From: MGBC163016 sp964518575
GTDB taxonomy: Bacteria; Actinomycetota; Coriobacteriia; Coriobacteriales; Eggerthellaceae
NCBI GenBank assembly: GCA_964518575.1
Contig: CAZFGW010000008.1
Coordinates: forward strand, 1-64,000
Direction: 5' to 3'
Length of the DNA stretch: 64,000 nt
In this document: positions 35,629-43,933 of the stretch, piece after piece
Layout: each line of letters starts with the position of its first letter
How positions within the stretch are numbered: the first letter of the stretch is position 1
Translations under genes and position numbers: made by a program
The notes under the pieces: generated by a model
What the model was told of the DNA's origin: nothing
The model's database searches: none
The model's input: only the letters and a program-made list of their open reading frames with translations

Positions 35629-36613
35629 AATGATGAAAAGTACTATAGCCATTGGAGAGAAAGTCTTTTCTGTTGAGGAAGGTCTTATTCCTGTCGCGAA
35701 CCTGCTTTTCTACGAAGCGAATCCTCGTATTTACTCGCTAATCCAGGCATCAGGATTAACGCAGCAACAAATTGAAGAGAAGATGTGCTCTTTAGATCAC
35801 GTCAAACAGCTTGCGCAGAGCATAAAGAAGGTGGGGCTTGTAGACCCTATTATCGTTCGAAAGAGTGACATGTCGGTCCTTGAAGGAAATAGCCGACTCG
35901 CTGCATATAAGATCCTTCTTCGAAGCAGCCCGCACTGCTTCGCCAAGATAAAAGCCAGGGTTATTGTCGATGACATCACTGACGAAGAAATCGATATTCT
36001 GCTTGGACAGTACCACATCGTCGGCAGAAAGGATTGGGATCCTTACGAGCAGGCATCTTTTATGTCTCGCCAAATTGACAGAGGGATGACTCCGTCTGAT
36101 CTTGCTGAATCGTATGGCATTTCAACACAAAAGGTTAACAGCTATGTAAACACCTATAAATTCATGCAAGAGCATGGTGAAACCGATCCGAGTAGATGGA
36201 GTTACTGGGATGAATATCTCAAAGCATCGCAAATCAAAATCGTCCGCAAAGAGGATGGCTGTCGCGACGACCTTGATGCATTGGTTATAAAGCTTGTTCG
36301 CAAAGGTGACATTTCTTCGGCAAATCAAGACATGAGAAAGGTCAATGATATTTGCCGCACAGCGACCAATCCTAGGCGTAGCAAGATTTTCAATAGCTTT
36401 CTCGATGAAGAAATATCATTTGAAGACGCATGCGCACAAGTCGAGGCAGGTAAAGACTCAGCCTCAGTTATCGACACCTGCGCTAAATTTCGAAAATTCA
36501 TTTCGTCCTCAGATACGAGAAACCATATCGATGAAATGAACGACCAAGATAAAGCAAAGTGCGATTTCGAGCTTAAAAAGGTTATCAGAGCTTTGCAGTT
36601 GCTGGGTTACTAG
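35621..36613 (+). CDS. ParB/sulfiredoxin-fold protein 2 of the module
   Basis: 330 residues from ATG 35621, preceded by a GGGGGG site and overlapping the helicase stop by 8 bases. ParB-like N-terminus: LLFYEANPRIYSLI, VKQLAQSIKKVGLVDPIIVR and MSVLEGNSRLAAYKIL (GNSR for GERR). QYHIVGRKDWDPYEQASFMS corresponds to the VGPREW stretch of the first ParB-like protein, followed by a clear HTH (MTPSDLAESYGISTQKVNSY). A helical C-terminus ends the module. The two ParB-like proteins are paralogous in layout but far apart in sequence. Confidence 0.75.
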   Translation: MSEMMKSTIAIGEKVFSVEEGLIPVANLLFYEANPRIYSLIQASGLTQQQIEEKMCSLDHVKQLAQSIKKVGLVDPIIVRKSDMSVLEGNSRLAAYKILLRSSPHCFAKIKARVIVDDITDEEIDILLGQYHIVGRKDWDPYEQASFMSRQIDRGMTPSDLAESYGISTQKVNSYVNTYKFMQEHGETDPSRWSYWDEYLKASQIKIVRKEDGCRDDLDALVIKLVRKGDISSANQDMRKVNDICRTATNPRRSKIFNSFLDEEISFEDACAQVEAGKDSASVIDTCAKFRKFISSSDTRNHIDEMNDQDKAKCDFELKKVIRALQLLGY

Positions 36614-36773
36614 TTTGTAGTATGGCAATTAATATCAAGGAAAAAGTACACGAAAAATAGCAGTCGCCAAAGGCATTGATCGTCTCTGATTAGCGAGAGC
36701 TTAGCGTCGAAAAATCTCAAAAAATTCGGCTTAGGTCTCAAAAAGTGTGTCCGAAGCTATTATTCATGCGACC

Positions 36774-37114
36774 TTAGAACCAGCCCGTTTCTCTCGATCC
36801 ACTCATGTGGAGTTCGCTCCATTCTGGAGCAGCCGACCCGAACTCGTCGGGCGCTCCATCATCTCTGCATGTCGGCTTGGAGGTCAAAGCGAACAATCCT
36901 TCGACCTCTTCATCGCTCTTCATCGACCTAAGCATCTCAGCTTCGCTCACTTTGAACTCCGAATGCAGGCAGCACCACCAGAATGCCGCCTTGGCGCGAC
37001 GTAGCGTCGTGAGCCCTCGATGGTTCTGGAGCATGAGTCTGATCTGTGAGTTGACCCCTCCCTCGATGGCGTTGTTGGTGGAATCCCACCTGCCCCCGCG
37101 CTCCTCGATGATCA
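36774..37114 (-). pseudogene. C-terminal remnant of an IS1249-like transposase
   Basis: The minus-strand frame carries IIEERGGRWDSTNNAIEGGV and LMLQNHRGLTTLRRAKAAFW with WWCCLHSEF, the C-terminal pattern of IS1249-like transposases (DDE, mutator-type). The 5' part is missing because the IS256-type element begins exactly at its edge. The 36614-36773 stretch beyond it probably contains the rest of its terminus (AAAAAGTGTGTCCGAAG) and no gene. Confidence 0.65.
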
Positions 37115-38558
37115 TGTCCCTAATGTTGGTGTAAAGGTCGTTTCAACTGAAGAATAAGAAACGGCCATCGCCTAGAATCTTCAATTGTCGAGATTGATGG
37201 ATTCAAGAGAAAGGCGATGACCTGATGGACAGTTTAGAGCACGATACACCAAAGGTATACGAGATACCGAGATTTGATGACGGGATGGTCAACATCCAAG
37301 AGCTCATCCGCATCATGGCCGAATCGCTCGTAAACGAGATCATGGATGCACAGGCAGAGGATGCGTGCGCTGATGGCAACCAGAGGAACGGCTATCGTAC
37401 GCGCGCGCTCGTGACGAGCGTCGGCACCATCAACCTGCGCATTCCCAAGCTGCGCCGCGGCAGCTACTTCCCGGAGGACTTGCTCGTGCGCTACTCACGG
37501 GTCGACCGAGCGGTGATCGCTGCGATATCCGAGATGGTGACCTGCGGTGTGTCCACAAGGAAGATCGAGCGCGTGGCAGCGCAGATGGGCATAGATCGCA
37601 TGAGCTCAAGCCAGGTGTCGCGCATATGCAAGTCGCTGGACGATATCGTTTCTGATCTGCAGAGCCGCGATCTCTCTGACGTCGCATGTCCATACATCTG
37701 GGTGGATGCCACCTACATCAAGTGTCGCGATGAGGGTCATGTGTCCTCATGCGCGCTCGTGACGGTCATAGGTGCTGGCGCTGATGGATATCGGCGCTTG
37801 CTTGGTCTTGACGCCATTGGCACGGAGTCCCATGCAGGATGACTCACGTTTTTGAGATCGCTTCGGGAACGTGGCGTTGCTGGCGTTATGTGCGTCACAT
37901 CAGACGCTCATGAGGGGTTGCGTCGTGCGATCGAAGAGGTGTTCCCGGGAGCTGCTTGGCAGCGGTGCATCGTGCATCTGATGAGGAATGCCGCATCTTG
38001 CGTACCTACGCGCAAGAAGAGGGCGACAGTGCTCGCGATCCTGCATGCGGTCTTCTCAGAGCGCGATCCGGATCTCGTGCGCGAGCTTTATCACCTGGCA
38101 TGCGAGGAGATATCCGGCTTCTGCCCCAAGGCAGCAGAGCTTTTGGAGGAGGCTGAGGCAGACGCGCTCGCATACTTGGACTTTCCCTATGCCCATCACA
38201 GGCGCCTTCGTACCAACAATGTGCAGGAAAGAGCCAACCGCGAGCTCAAGAGGAGAAGTCGCGTGGTGCAGGCCTTCCCGTCCAGAAAATCTCTCATCCG
38301 GATGCTCGGAGCCGTGTTCTCCGAGATGGATGAGGATTGGGCGAGCCGGAGATGGTTCACAGAGGAGTCGATCGCCCAAGCTTCGGCATCGACAGGACCT
38401 GCTGTCCCTTCGCCCACATACAAGGGCAGCGCCGAAGAACATGCCAGGCGCATCATAGACGTCGTGGTCGCTGACAACCCGATCGGAAGGAGGGCTGCTT
38501 AGGATGATGGGCTAGAATATGAGCCAGATTCTAGGTGTCTACACCAACTTTCGGGACA
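37115..38558 (+). mobile_element. IS256-family insertion sequence, defective
   Basis: 1,444 bases bounded by inverted repeats: the right end TACACCAACTTTCGGGACA (38540-38558) matches the reverse complement of 37115-37133 at 17 of 19 positions. The only gene is the transposase, broken by one stop. No 8-9-bp target duplication is visible, so the element or its flanks have rearranged. Near the left end CATCGCCT (37166-37173) can pair with AGGCGATG (37212-37219), sequestering the AAAGG ribosome site if transcription reads in from outside. Confidence 0.8.
37225..38502 (+). pseudogene. IS256-family transposase with an in-frame nonsense codon
   Basis: One continuous 425-codon frame except TGA at 37840-37842, where the family normally has TGG (AGW-LTFL: here HAG, stop, LTFLRSLRERG). 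All DDE landmarks survive: first Asp in YIWVDATYIK, second in CVTSDAHEGLRRAI, Glu in NNVQERANRELKR, plus CIVHLMRNA. The N-terminal DNA-binding part (ADGNQRNGYRTR) is intact. The single transition makes it inactive unless suppressed. GC-richer than the island around it, so it arrived separately. Confidence 0.85.
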
Positions 38559-38584
38559 CTACCTAAGCAGCGGCATCATCACCT

Positions 38585-39466
38585 TCATTCATTCCATTCG
38601 CTCTTGCTTTCGCCATCATGCGCCTTCAGCGCAATCTCCTGCTTGCACCTTGTGACTCCGTCTCTCGCACCGTCCCGTGCATTCTTGTAATACCAGTCGC
38701 CTGAGCATACTGCTGCATCGAGAAAATGCTCAGCGGTCTCGTACTCTTTGAGCGCCTGCTTGAAGTCATGCTCGCATCCCATGCCTTCTTCTAGGCATTT
38801 CGCGAGTCGAAGTGCGATGCTGCCCGTCAGATATGCCGCGCGTCCATTATCGTGCTCCTTGGCTTGCACATAGCATCGGTACGCTTGCTGCTGGTCGGCT
38901 TCACAGCCGATTCCATTTTTGTAAACATCACCCAGTTTGTAAAAACCTTCGGCAATGCCGGCATTCGCCGCTTTCTCGAAGCATTCGAACGCTCGCTCTT
39001 CCCGCGGATAAGGGCGCTCGTAGTCCTCATCCGTCTCCAGTTCGTCAAGATTTCGCCAATACCAACCACGACAGCGGTCGTAGTAGTAGATATAGCCAAG
39101 GCAGAGATATGCGATTGGATTGCCCCTGCCTGCTGCATGCCGGTAAAACAGCTCCGCCGCCTTAAAGCAGTCACGCCTTGCTTCGGCATATTCGGGAGCG
39201 GTGAGTCTCATACCGTCATCATAGAGTCCGCCCCCATAGTAAAGAGCGTCTTCTCCGTGAGGGTCGTCGCCGCACGGGTAGGGCATCGTGTAGGTATGAC
39301 CAAGATAGTTGTTATCCGAATCATACAGAGCGGTCGTATACCAGATGCCCGGCAGCTTGTCGCCATTGTCATAGGTTGTGAAATCTTCGAATATGAGTTC
39401 GTAGATATTCGCGTCATGAGAAAGCGTCATCCCGGGAGCCACTTCTTCGCCATCGTATCTAATCAA
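38585..39466 (-). CDS. Sel1-like repeat protein
   Basis: 293 residues. At least three Sel1 (TPR-like) units are visible: YLCLGYIYYYDRCRG, FYKLGDVYKNGIGCEADQQQ and RLAKCLEEGMGCEHDFKQAL. The N-terminal 70 residues form a different, beta-rich part (DANIYELIFEDFTTYDNGDK). TTG 39466 is the start, decided by GGAGGTG 7 bases upstream; it overlaps the HIRAN gene stop by 8 bases. Sel1 repeats act as protein-interaction scaffolds. Last gene of a three-gene operon. Confidence 0.78.
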   Translation of the reverse strand: MIRYDGEEVAPGMTLSHDANIYELIFEDFTTYDNGDKLPGIWYTTALYDSDNNYLGHTYTMPYPCGDDPHGEDALYYGGGLYDDGMRLTAPEYAEARRDCFKAAELFYRHAAGRGNPIAYLCLGYIYYYDRCRGWYWRNLDELETDEDYERPYPREERAFECFEKAANAGIAEGFYKLGDVYKNGIGCEADQQQAYRCYVQAKEHDNGRAAYLTGSIALRLAKCLEEGMGCEHDFKQALKEYETAEHFLDAAVCSGDWYYKNARDGARDGVTRCKQEIALKAHDGESKSEWNE

Positions 39467-39881
39467 TGAGATACACCTCCATATATACTTTCCACCAACT
39501 GCCGTTCAGTTCGCTCGAAATAAGCTTGCCCTGAATCGTCTTGCCACCATCCATAAGGCGTGCCAGTATTTTGTTTTTATCCGCAGGCACATACCCGATT
39601 CTTTTGTGGTCGTGCTCTACCCGGATTGCCCAGGGGTCAGCAAGGTTATTGGGCTCGCGAACAAAATTCAGTGGCGCTTCTTCCGTAATCATATCCATGG
39701 TTGTATCGATGCCGGGGGTATGGCTTGTACCCGCAACGCGGAGGGAGTCGAAGAGGATGATTTTCGATTCGAAGGGCATGGGTATGGACAGTGTGTTTTC
39801 GCCCACAAGCCCCAGCTGTTTTGCTTGCGCGATCGTAGTCAGTGCGTTCGTCACTGTTTCTGTGTTTGTTGACGCCGTCAT
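39459..39881 (-). CDS. HIRAN-domain protein
   Basis: 140 residues. The C-terminal hundred residues match HIRAN: SLRVAGTSHT, LNFVREPNNLADPWAIRVEH, KRIGYVPADKNKILARLMDG, with the Asn-Asn-x-x-Asp-Pro-x-Ala-Ile core. HIRAN binds DNA ends or 3' termini in HLTF and is often joined to helicases or nucleases; here it is nearly alone. ATG overlaps the stop of the DnaJ-like gene by 4 bases. Confidence 0.82.
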   Translation of the reverse strand: MTASTNTETVTNALTTIAQAKQLGLVGENTLSIPMPFESKIILFDSLRVAGTSHTPGIDTTMDMITEEAPLNFVREPNNLADPWAIRVEHDHKRIGYVPADKNKILARLMDGGKTIQGKLISSELNGSWWKVYMEVYLID

Positions 39882-40678
39882 TCCTTCTCGCTTTCTGACA
39901 GATTTGCTGTTTTGACCTCATAGGTCTGAGCAATTTCCTTCTGCTTCTCGATTTCTGCTTCGAGTTCACGTTTGCGCTGTATGAGCTTGGCTGGGTTGTC
40001 GAGCAGCTCGCTCAGGGTATAGGGATAACTGTGCTTTAAGGTATCCAGCTGCTCTTGCGCGATGTTGAGCTGGGCTTCTGCCATGGCAAGCTCAATCATG
40101 GCATCGTCATCAGAAAGGAACTCTTCTTCTGCGCTCTCTTCATAGTCTTCGGTTGCTGTATCGACGACGCGAAGCGTGGCAACGTCGCCATTTTCATATG
40201 CTGACTGGGCGATAAGGAAGAAGCGAAGGGCTTCCTCGGGAAGATCTGGATGGATGTCCGGATGCAGTCTCCTAATCAGCTTCTTGTGGAGTTTCTTCAG
40301 TTCGCGTTCCTCAGATGGCGAGAGCGGGCGGGATCCGGCGAGCATTTCCAGAAACTGCAGTTGATCAGATGCTTGTTTTGCAAGCTGGAGCTCCCATTCT
40401 GCAAACTCCTCGTCGAGCGCGCGTTCGATTTTGTCTATTGAGATTGGCTCGCATTTATTGACAGACGCTTGAACGAGCGTGAATTTGCGCTTGGCGCGGC
40501 GCGCTTTGAGTTGCCATTTGTACAGATCATTTTCCAGGTAGCCAATCGTTTTCGCATAGCGGGCGAGTAGTTGCGGATTGACCTGCAGGTTTATGTCGTC
40601 AATTTCAAGCAGCGTGTCAACGATCTGTTGCCGAACATCCGCGAGCTTTTTGTTGATGCTGGTTTCGCAGTCATTCAT
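39878..40678 (-). CDS. Coiled-coil protein with a DnaJ-like segment
   Basis: 266 residues. Long charged helices flank a J-domain-like stretch LKKLHKKLIRRLHPDIHPDL with HPD at 139-141, followed by EALRFFLIAQSAYENGD as in J-domain helix III. An acidic patch (EDYEESAEEEFLSDDD) and a second coiled coil complete it. It could recruit a DnaK-type chaperone, but no chaperone is adjacent. ATG 40678 follows AAGGGAT. First gene of the operon with HIRAN and Sel1 proteins. Confidence 0.7.
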   Translation of the reverse strand: MNDCETSINKKLADVRQQIVDTLLEIDDINLQVNPQLLARYAKTIGYLENDLYKWQLKARRAKRKFTLVQASVNKCEPISIDKIERALDEEFAEWELQLAKQASDQLQFLEMLAGSRPLSPSEERELKKLHKKLIRRLHPDIHPDLPEEALRFFLIAQSAYENGDVATLRVVDTATEDYEESAEEEFLSDDDAMIELAMAEAQLNIAQEQLDTLKHSYPYTLSELLDNPAKLIQRKRELEAEIEKQKEIAQTYEVKTANLSESEKE

Positions 40679-40801
40679 TTCGCTATCCCTTCTTTGCGTC
40701 CAGTCTCCTTGTTGGAAACTTTGTTCTTTTCGAGGGATAGTATCGCGCATATGATAGGGGTAGCGTGTCCCATATGATGGTCACCCGATAAGGGCGAACA
40801 C

Positions 40802-40815
40802 GATAAGATCTTATC
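40802..40815. promoter_or_regulatory. 14-bp perfect palindrome in a divergent promoter region
   Basis: GATAAGATCTTATC lies between the divergent genes at 40678 and 40857, close to a further CGATAA half-site at 40786-40791. A regulator site is likely; the regulator is unknown. Confidence 0.55.
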
Positions 40816-40856
40816 ATGCACTATGGTATTTAATTGTATCTTCCAAGGAGAATCAA

Positions 40857-41933
40857 ATGGCATTTGAAGGTCTTACAAATCTTGATCTTAAAGTCACGCG
40901 TGAGCCGGGAGTTAAGAAGAGCAGAAAACGTGCCTACGTGGATAAAGTGCATGGTCTTTCGGAGGCTCTCCAAGATGGCGGATATTACAAAGATGATTAT
41001 GAAGCGATCCTTTTAGCTCTCGGTAAAGATGCAGCTAGACTCGCCCCTGATCTATATGGTAGTTATGAAATCGAGGAAATGGACAGTGACCAAGTACTGG
41101 CAGTCCTTACAGCGATAGTGAGAAGAGATGAGGATTATGAGGGATTTGCCGCAAGGTGTTTAAAGAGCGGATTAATTGATGAGTTACTGGAACGGCTCGA
41201 AGCTATCGACTATGAAAATCGCGAGATTCCTTCGTGGATCGAGGAAGCTACCGATACTATCCTGCTTGAGCTGATGGATTTTCCTAAGGACAAAGAAACT
41301 ACAGCGAATCGACTTATACAACCTTATCTCCATTACATTGACGCAAACGGCGTGTATGCTGAGAGACCTTATGACCTGTTCGATAGCGAGATGGATGTTG
41401 TTGATCTACTCCATCGAAAGGCGAGGGATTACGGTTTATATTTGGACTCGTCTGCATATGCCTATATGGATATTGGTACTCCCGGAAACATACCGTTTAA
41501 GGTTAGGAGAGTTGAGAAGGGAAGCGATGGACCAAAAACTATTTTTGCTTTTTCGTTGGGCGGAATGTTCAGCGGGCAATGCTCAATCAAGATTGAAGAG
41601 TTTGTCGATGAATATGTTTGCACGATGTGCAACAAAGAATTGCTCACCAGCCAGAGAGCGAAGATAGAGAATGTCGGTCAGGAACAGCTTTCGCGGCTTG
41701 AAGCTACCATCGAGAAGTCAGGTATAAAGGACTGGGAGCCGGAATACAGCAATCCAGTGCTTGATGGTGAGAGCTGGTCGATAATGGTTAACGATAATAG
41801 CGGCACATTCGAATCATTGGGATCCAATAAGTACCCCAAAGGGTTTAACGCGCTTATTGACTGTCTTCATGATGTATTTGGTCTTGAAGTGTATCCGCCA
41901 GAAGGGGGATATGAAGGTCTCTTTGACAATTAG
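40857..41933 (+). CDS. Hypothetical protein
   Basis: 358 residues, soluble. The N-terminal part is helical (YVDKVHGLSEALQDGGYYKD, VLAVLTAIVRRDEDYEGF) and the middle carries two close cysteines (CTMCNKELLTSQR). The C-terminus WSIMVNDNSGTFESLGSNKY followed by PKGFNALIDCLHDVFG resembles ligand-binding beta units in several uncharacterised families. AAGGAG precedes the ATG. I do not recognise the family. It is divergent from the DnaJ-like/HIRAN/Sel1 operon. Confidence 0.65.
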   Translation: MAFEGLTNLDLKVTREPGVKKSRKRAYVDKVHGLSEALQDGGYYKDDYEAILLALGKDAARLAPDLYGSYEIEEMDSDQVLAVLTAIVRRDEDYEGFAARCLKSGLIDELLERLEAIDYENREIPSWIEEATDTILLELMDFPKDKETTANRLIQPYLHYIDANGVYAERPYDLFDSEMDVVDLLHRKARDYGLYLDSSAYAYMDIGTPGNIPFKVRRVEKGSDGPKTIFAFSLGGMFSGQCSIKIEEFVDEYVCTMCNKELLTSQRAKIENVGQEQLSRLEATIEKSGIKDWEPEYSNPVLDGESWSIMVNDNSGTFESLGSNKYPKGFNALIDCLHDVFGLEVYPPEGGYEGLFDN

Positions 41934-41989
41934 GCGGTCGGGATTGTTCGGGAAGGGGATTATGATCTAGCCTCTCGATTATGTTTCAG

Positions 41990-42043
41990 CGTCTATGCCC
42001 AGAGAGGATTCCTCTTGAGGTGTTTATGGCTATGATTGGTTCG
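41990..42043 (+). repeat. Second intergenic repeat, copy 1
   Basis: GTCTATGCCCAGAGGATTCC continues through TCTTGAGGTGTTTATGGCTA to TGATTGGTTC. It matches 43881-43933 over its whole length with a few changes, and runs directly into palindromic-repeat copy 5. Confidence 0.7.
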
Positions 42044-42090
42044 CCATGGGTATGCGGGCGAGATGAATCTCGCCCCAACGTCGATGCCCA
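42044..42090 (+). repeat. Dispersed palindromic repeat, copy 5
   Basis: ATGGGTATGCGGGCGAGATG continues to AATCTCGCCCCAACGTCGAT and GCCCATT; core 42053-42074. Confidence 0.85.
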
Positions 42091-42226
42091 TTCAGTTTCC
42101 CTATTGATTCATGCCCGGTCACGTATGGGTCACCATGTGATGTTCGCGATTACGATTGCTTCGTCGGGGTGACATTATTCCCCGTCCTGTGTCGTCCACT
42201 GCGTTATCCAGAAAAATTCACAATCT

Positions 42227-42246
42227 GTTCGATTGACTGATCGAAC
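42227..42246. promoter_or_regulatory. Perfect inverted repeat upstream of dinB
   Basis: GTTCGAT-TGACTG-ATCGAAC is a 7-6-7 perfect palindrome 67 bases before the dinB start and 31 bases before the SOS box. Its half-sites GTTCG/CGAAC are those of the LexA box in inverted order. Confidence 0.5.
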
Positions 42247-42277
42247 CGTCGGGTGCATTATATTGATTCCATATAGT

Positions 42278-42291
42278 CGAACAAACGTTCC
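42278..42291 (+). promoter_or_regulatory. LexA (SOS) box
   Basis: CGAACAAACGTTCC matches the CGAAC-N4-GTTCG consensus of Gram-positive LexA at all but the last base. It lies 22 bases before the dinB start codon. Confidence 0.75.
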
Positions 42292-42312
42292 CATTTTGAG
42301 CAAGGAGGTGCT

Positions 42313-43587
42313 ATGGGCGATAGGGTCATCATGCATATCGATATGAATGCGTTTTACGCGAGCGTTGCCCAGCACCTCGATCCATGCTTGCGGGGAAAGG
42401 CGGTTGCTGTGGCGGGCGATCCTAAGAAGAGAAACGGGATCATCCTCGCGAAGTCGCGTGAGGCAAAGGCTTTCGGCGTGAAGACCGCCGAGGTTATCTG
42501 GCAAGCCAAGCAGAAGTGCCCTGGTCTCATTGTTGTGACACCTGACTATGCGGCATACAAACGCTACGCACGTCTCGCTCGCATGATCTACTACGATTAC
42601 ACCGATTTGGTCGAGCCATTCGGGCTTGATGAATCCTGGATTGATGTCACCGGCTCGCTTTCGCTCTTTGGAGGCAGCGCCACGCTTGTGGCAAAAGAGA
42701 TATCCGAGCGCGTGAAGTCAGAACTGGGGCTTACGGTGTCTATTGGTGTTTCGTGGAACAAGATCTTCGCCAAACTCGGGAGCGACACCGATGCGGGTGA
42801 TGGGGTCATCTCGATCACGCGTGAGAACTACCGTGATGTTGTATGGCCTATGGCTGCGTCCGAGATGATCTACGTTGGACTCGCCACTGCAAGGAAACTT
42901 CATTCCGCAGGTTACGAGACCATAGGGGACGTGGCTTGCGCAGGTGATTATTTCTTGCGCAGGCGATTCGGAAAGATCGGTCCCATGCTGCGCTCGTTCG
43001 CGCGAGGAGAAGATACGAGCCCCGTGCGCGCTCTGGATCCTGCGAAGGCTGATGTGGATTATGTTGTGAAGGGTATCGGCAACGGGCTTACCGCGCCGCA
43101 CGATCTCGAGAGCGATTCTGATGTAAAAGCGCTCGTATGGCTGCTTTCGGAATCGGTTGCGCAGAGGCTTCGCGAATCGAGGCTGCGCTGTCGAACAATT
43201 AGTGTCGGCGCACGATTTGCGGGCGACCTTTCAGGTTATTCCCGACAGACAACATTGCGCATGCCGACGTGTCTCACACGGGATATTGCCACGTTTGCCA
43301 TGGGTCTTCTACGGGCGAATCAACCCTTTGATACGGATCATGCGCTCAGGGCTGTTCATGTACGCGTGACGAATCTCGTTCCTATGGACGTACCCGTTCA
43401 GGGCGAGCTTTTTGGTGATGCTGAGAAGATAGAGCGAATGGAGCGGCTTGATTTCGCGATTGATGCGCTGAGGAGCCGCTTCGGGAATACCTGTGTCAAG
43501 CGAGCTGTTGAGCTTACGGACGAGGCTCTGTCCGACCTTGATATCAAGCGGGATAACACCGTCCATCCTATAGGCTTTCTCAGGTAG
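42313..43587 (+). CDS. dinB: DNA polymerase IV (Y-family, DinB)
   Basis: 424 residues, an error-prone translesion polymerase. Catalytic acids are in MHIDMNAFYASV (D10) and GLDESWIDVT (D106, E107). VSIGVSWNKIFAKLGSD and the little-finger part are present, followed by a C-terminal extension typical of the longer Firmicutes/Actinobacteria DinB. An ideal AAGGAGGTG precedes the ATG. Expression is probably SOS-controlled through the LexA box. The next small gene starts at its stop. Confidence 0.92.
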   Translation: MGDRVIMHIDMNAFYASVAQHLDPCLRGKAVAVAGDPKKRNGIILAKSREAKAFGVKTAEVIWQAKQKCPGLIVVTPDYAAYKRYARLARMIYYDYTDLVEPFGLDESWIDVTGSLSLFGGSATLVAKEISERVKSELGLTVSIGVSWNKIFAKLGSDTDAGDGVISITRENYRDVVWPMAASEMIYVGLATARKLHSAGYETIGDVACAGDYFLRRRFGKIGPMLRSFARGEDTSPVRALDPAKADVDYVVKGIGNGLTAPHDLESDSDVKALVWLLSESVAQRLRESRLRCRTISVGARFAGDLSGYSRQTTLRMPTCLTRDIATFAMGLLRANQPFDTDHALRAVHVRVTNLVPMDVPVQGELFGDAEKIERMERLDFAIDALRSRFGNTCVKRAVELTDEALSDLDIKRDNTVHPIGFLR

Positions 43588-43872
43588 GTGGGCGCTGTGG
43601 TCAAGGGCATCTCAGGAAGAATCAAGCGATATGTTAGCGTCACTACCCGCGTGGATGAGGACGGTCATGTTCGCCCGCTCTCCATCCAATGGTATGACGG
43701 TATGACGTATCCGATTGATGAGGTGAAGGACGTACGCCGCGCCTCGTCGCGCAAGGTTGGCGGCGACGGCATTTGCTATACCATCCGCATTGGGGACACC
43801 GTAACGTATTTGTTCTATGAGGATCCGCGTTGGTTCGTCGAAGAGGTCATCAAAGACCGGGAATCTGCGTGA
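43588..43872 (+). CDS. Small DinB-linked hypothetical protein
   Basis: 94 residues from GTG 43588, or 91 from GTG 43597, which the AGGTGGG site supports. One small beta-rich domain: GRIKRYVSVTTRVDEDGHVR, YPIDEVKDVRRASSRK, then YLFYEDPRWFVEEVI. Directly behind dinB, so it is probably coexpressed in the SOS response. Function unknown. Confidence 0.65.
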   Translation: MGAVVKGISGRIKRYVSVTTRVDEDGHVRPLSIQWYDGMTYPIDEVKDVRRASSRKVGGDGICYTIRIGDTVTYLFYEDPRWFVEEVIKDRESA

Positions 43873-43880
43873 GGGTTGTG

Positions 43881-43933
43881 GTGTCTATACCCAGAGATGT
43901 TCTCTCTAGAGGCGTTTATGATTACGATTGGTT
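43881..43933 (+). repeat. Second intergenic repeat, copy 2
   Basis: GTCTATACCCAGAGATGTTC continues to TCTCTAGAGGCGTTTATGAT and TACGATTGGTTT. It is the partner of 41990-42043 but lacks an adjoining palindromic core. Confidence 0.65.

Noticed and set aside
31406..36613. Module as a plasmid partition or replication system
   Set aside because: There is no ParA ATPase or replication initiator, and both ParB-like proteins lack the GERR motif.
37840..37842. TGA as recoded tryptophan or selenocysteine
   Set aside because: Other genes in the window use TGA as a normal stop, and no SECIS-like hairpin is apparent; a nonsense mutation is simpler.
42227..42246. GTTCGAT...ATCGAAC as part of a tRNA gene
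   Set aside because: No acceptor stem, anticodon arm or CCA context around it; it is just a palindrome.
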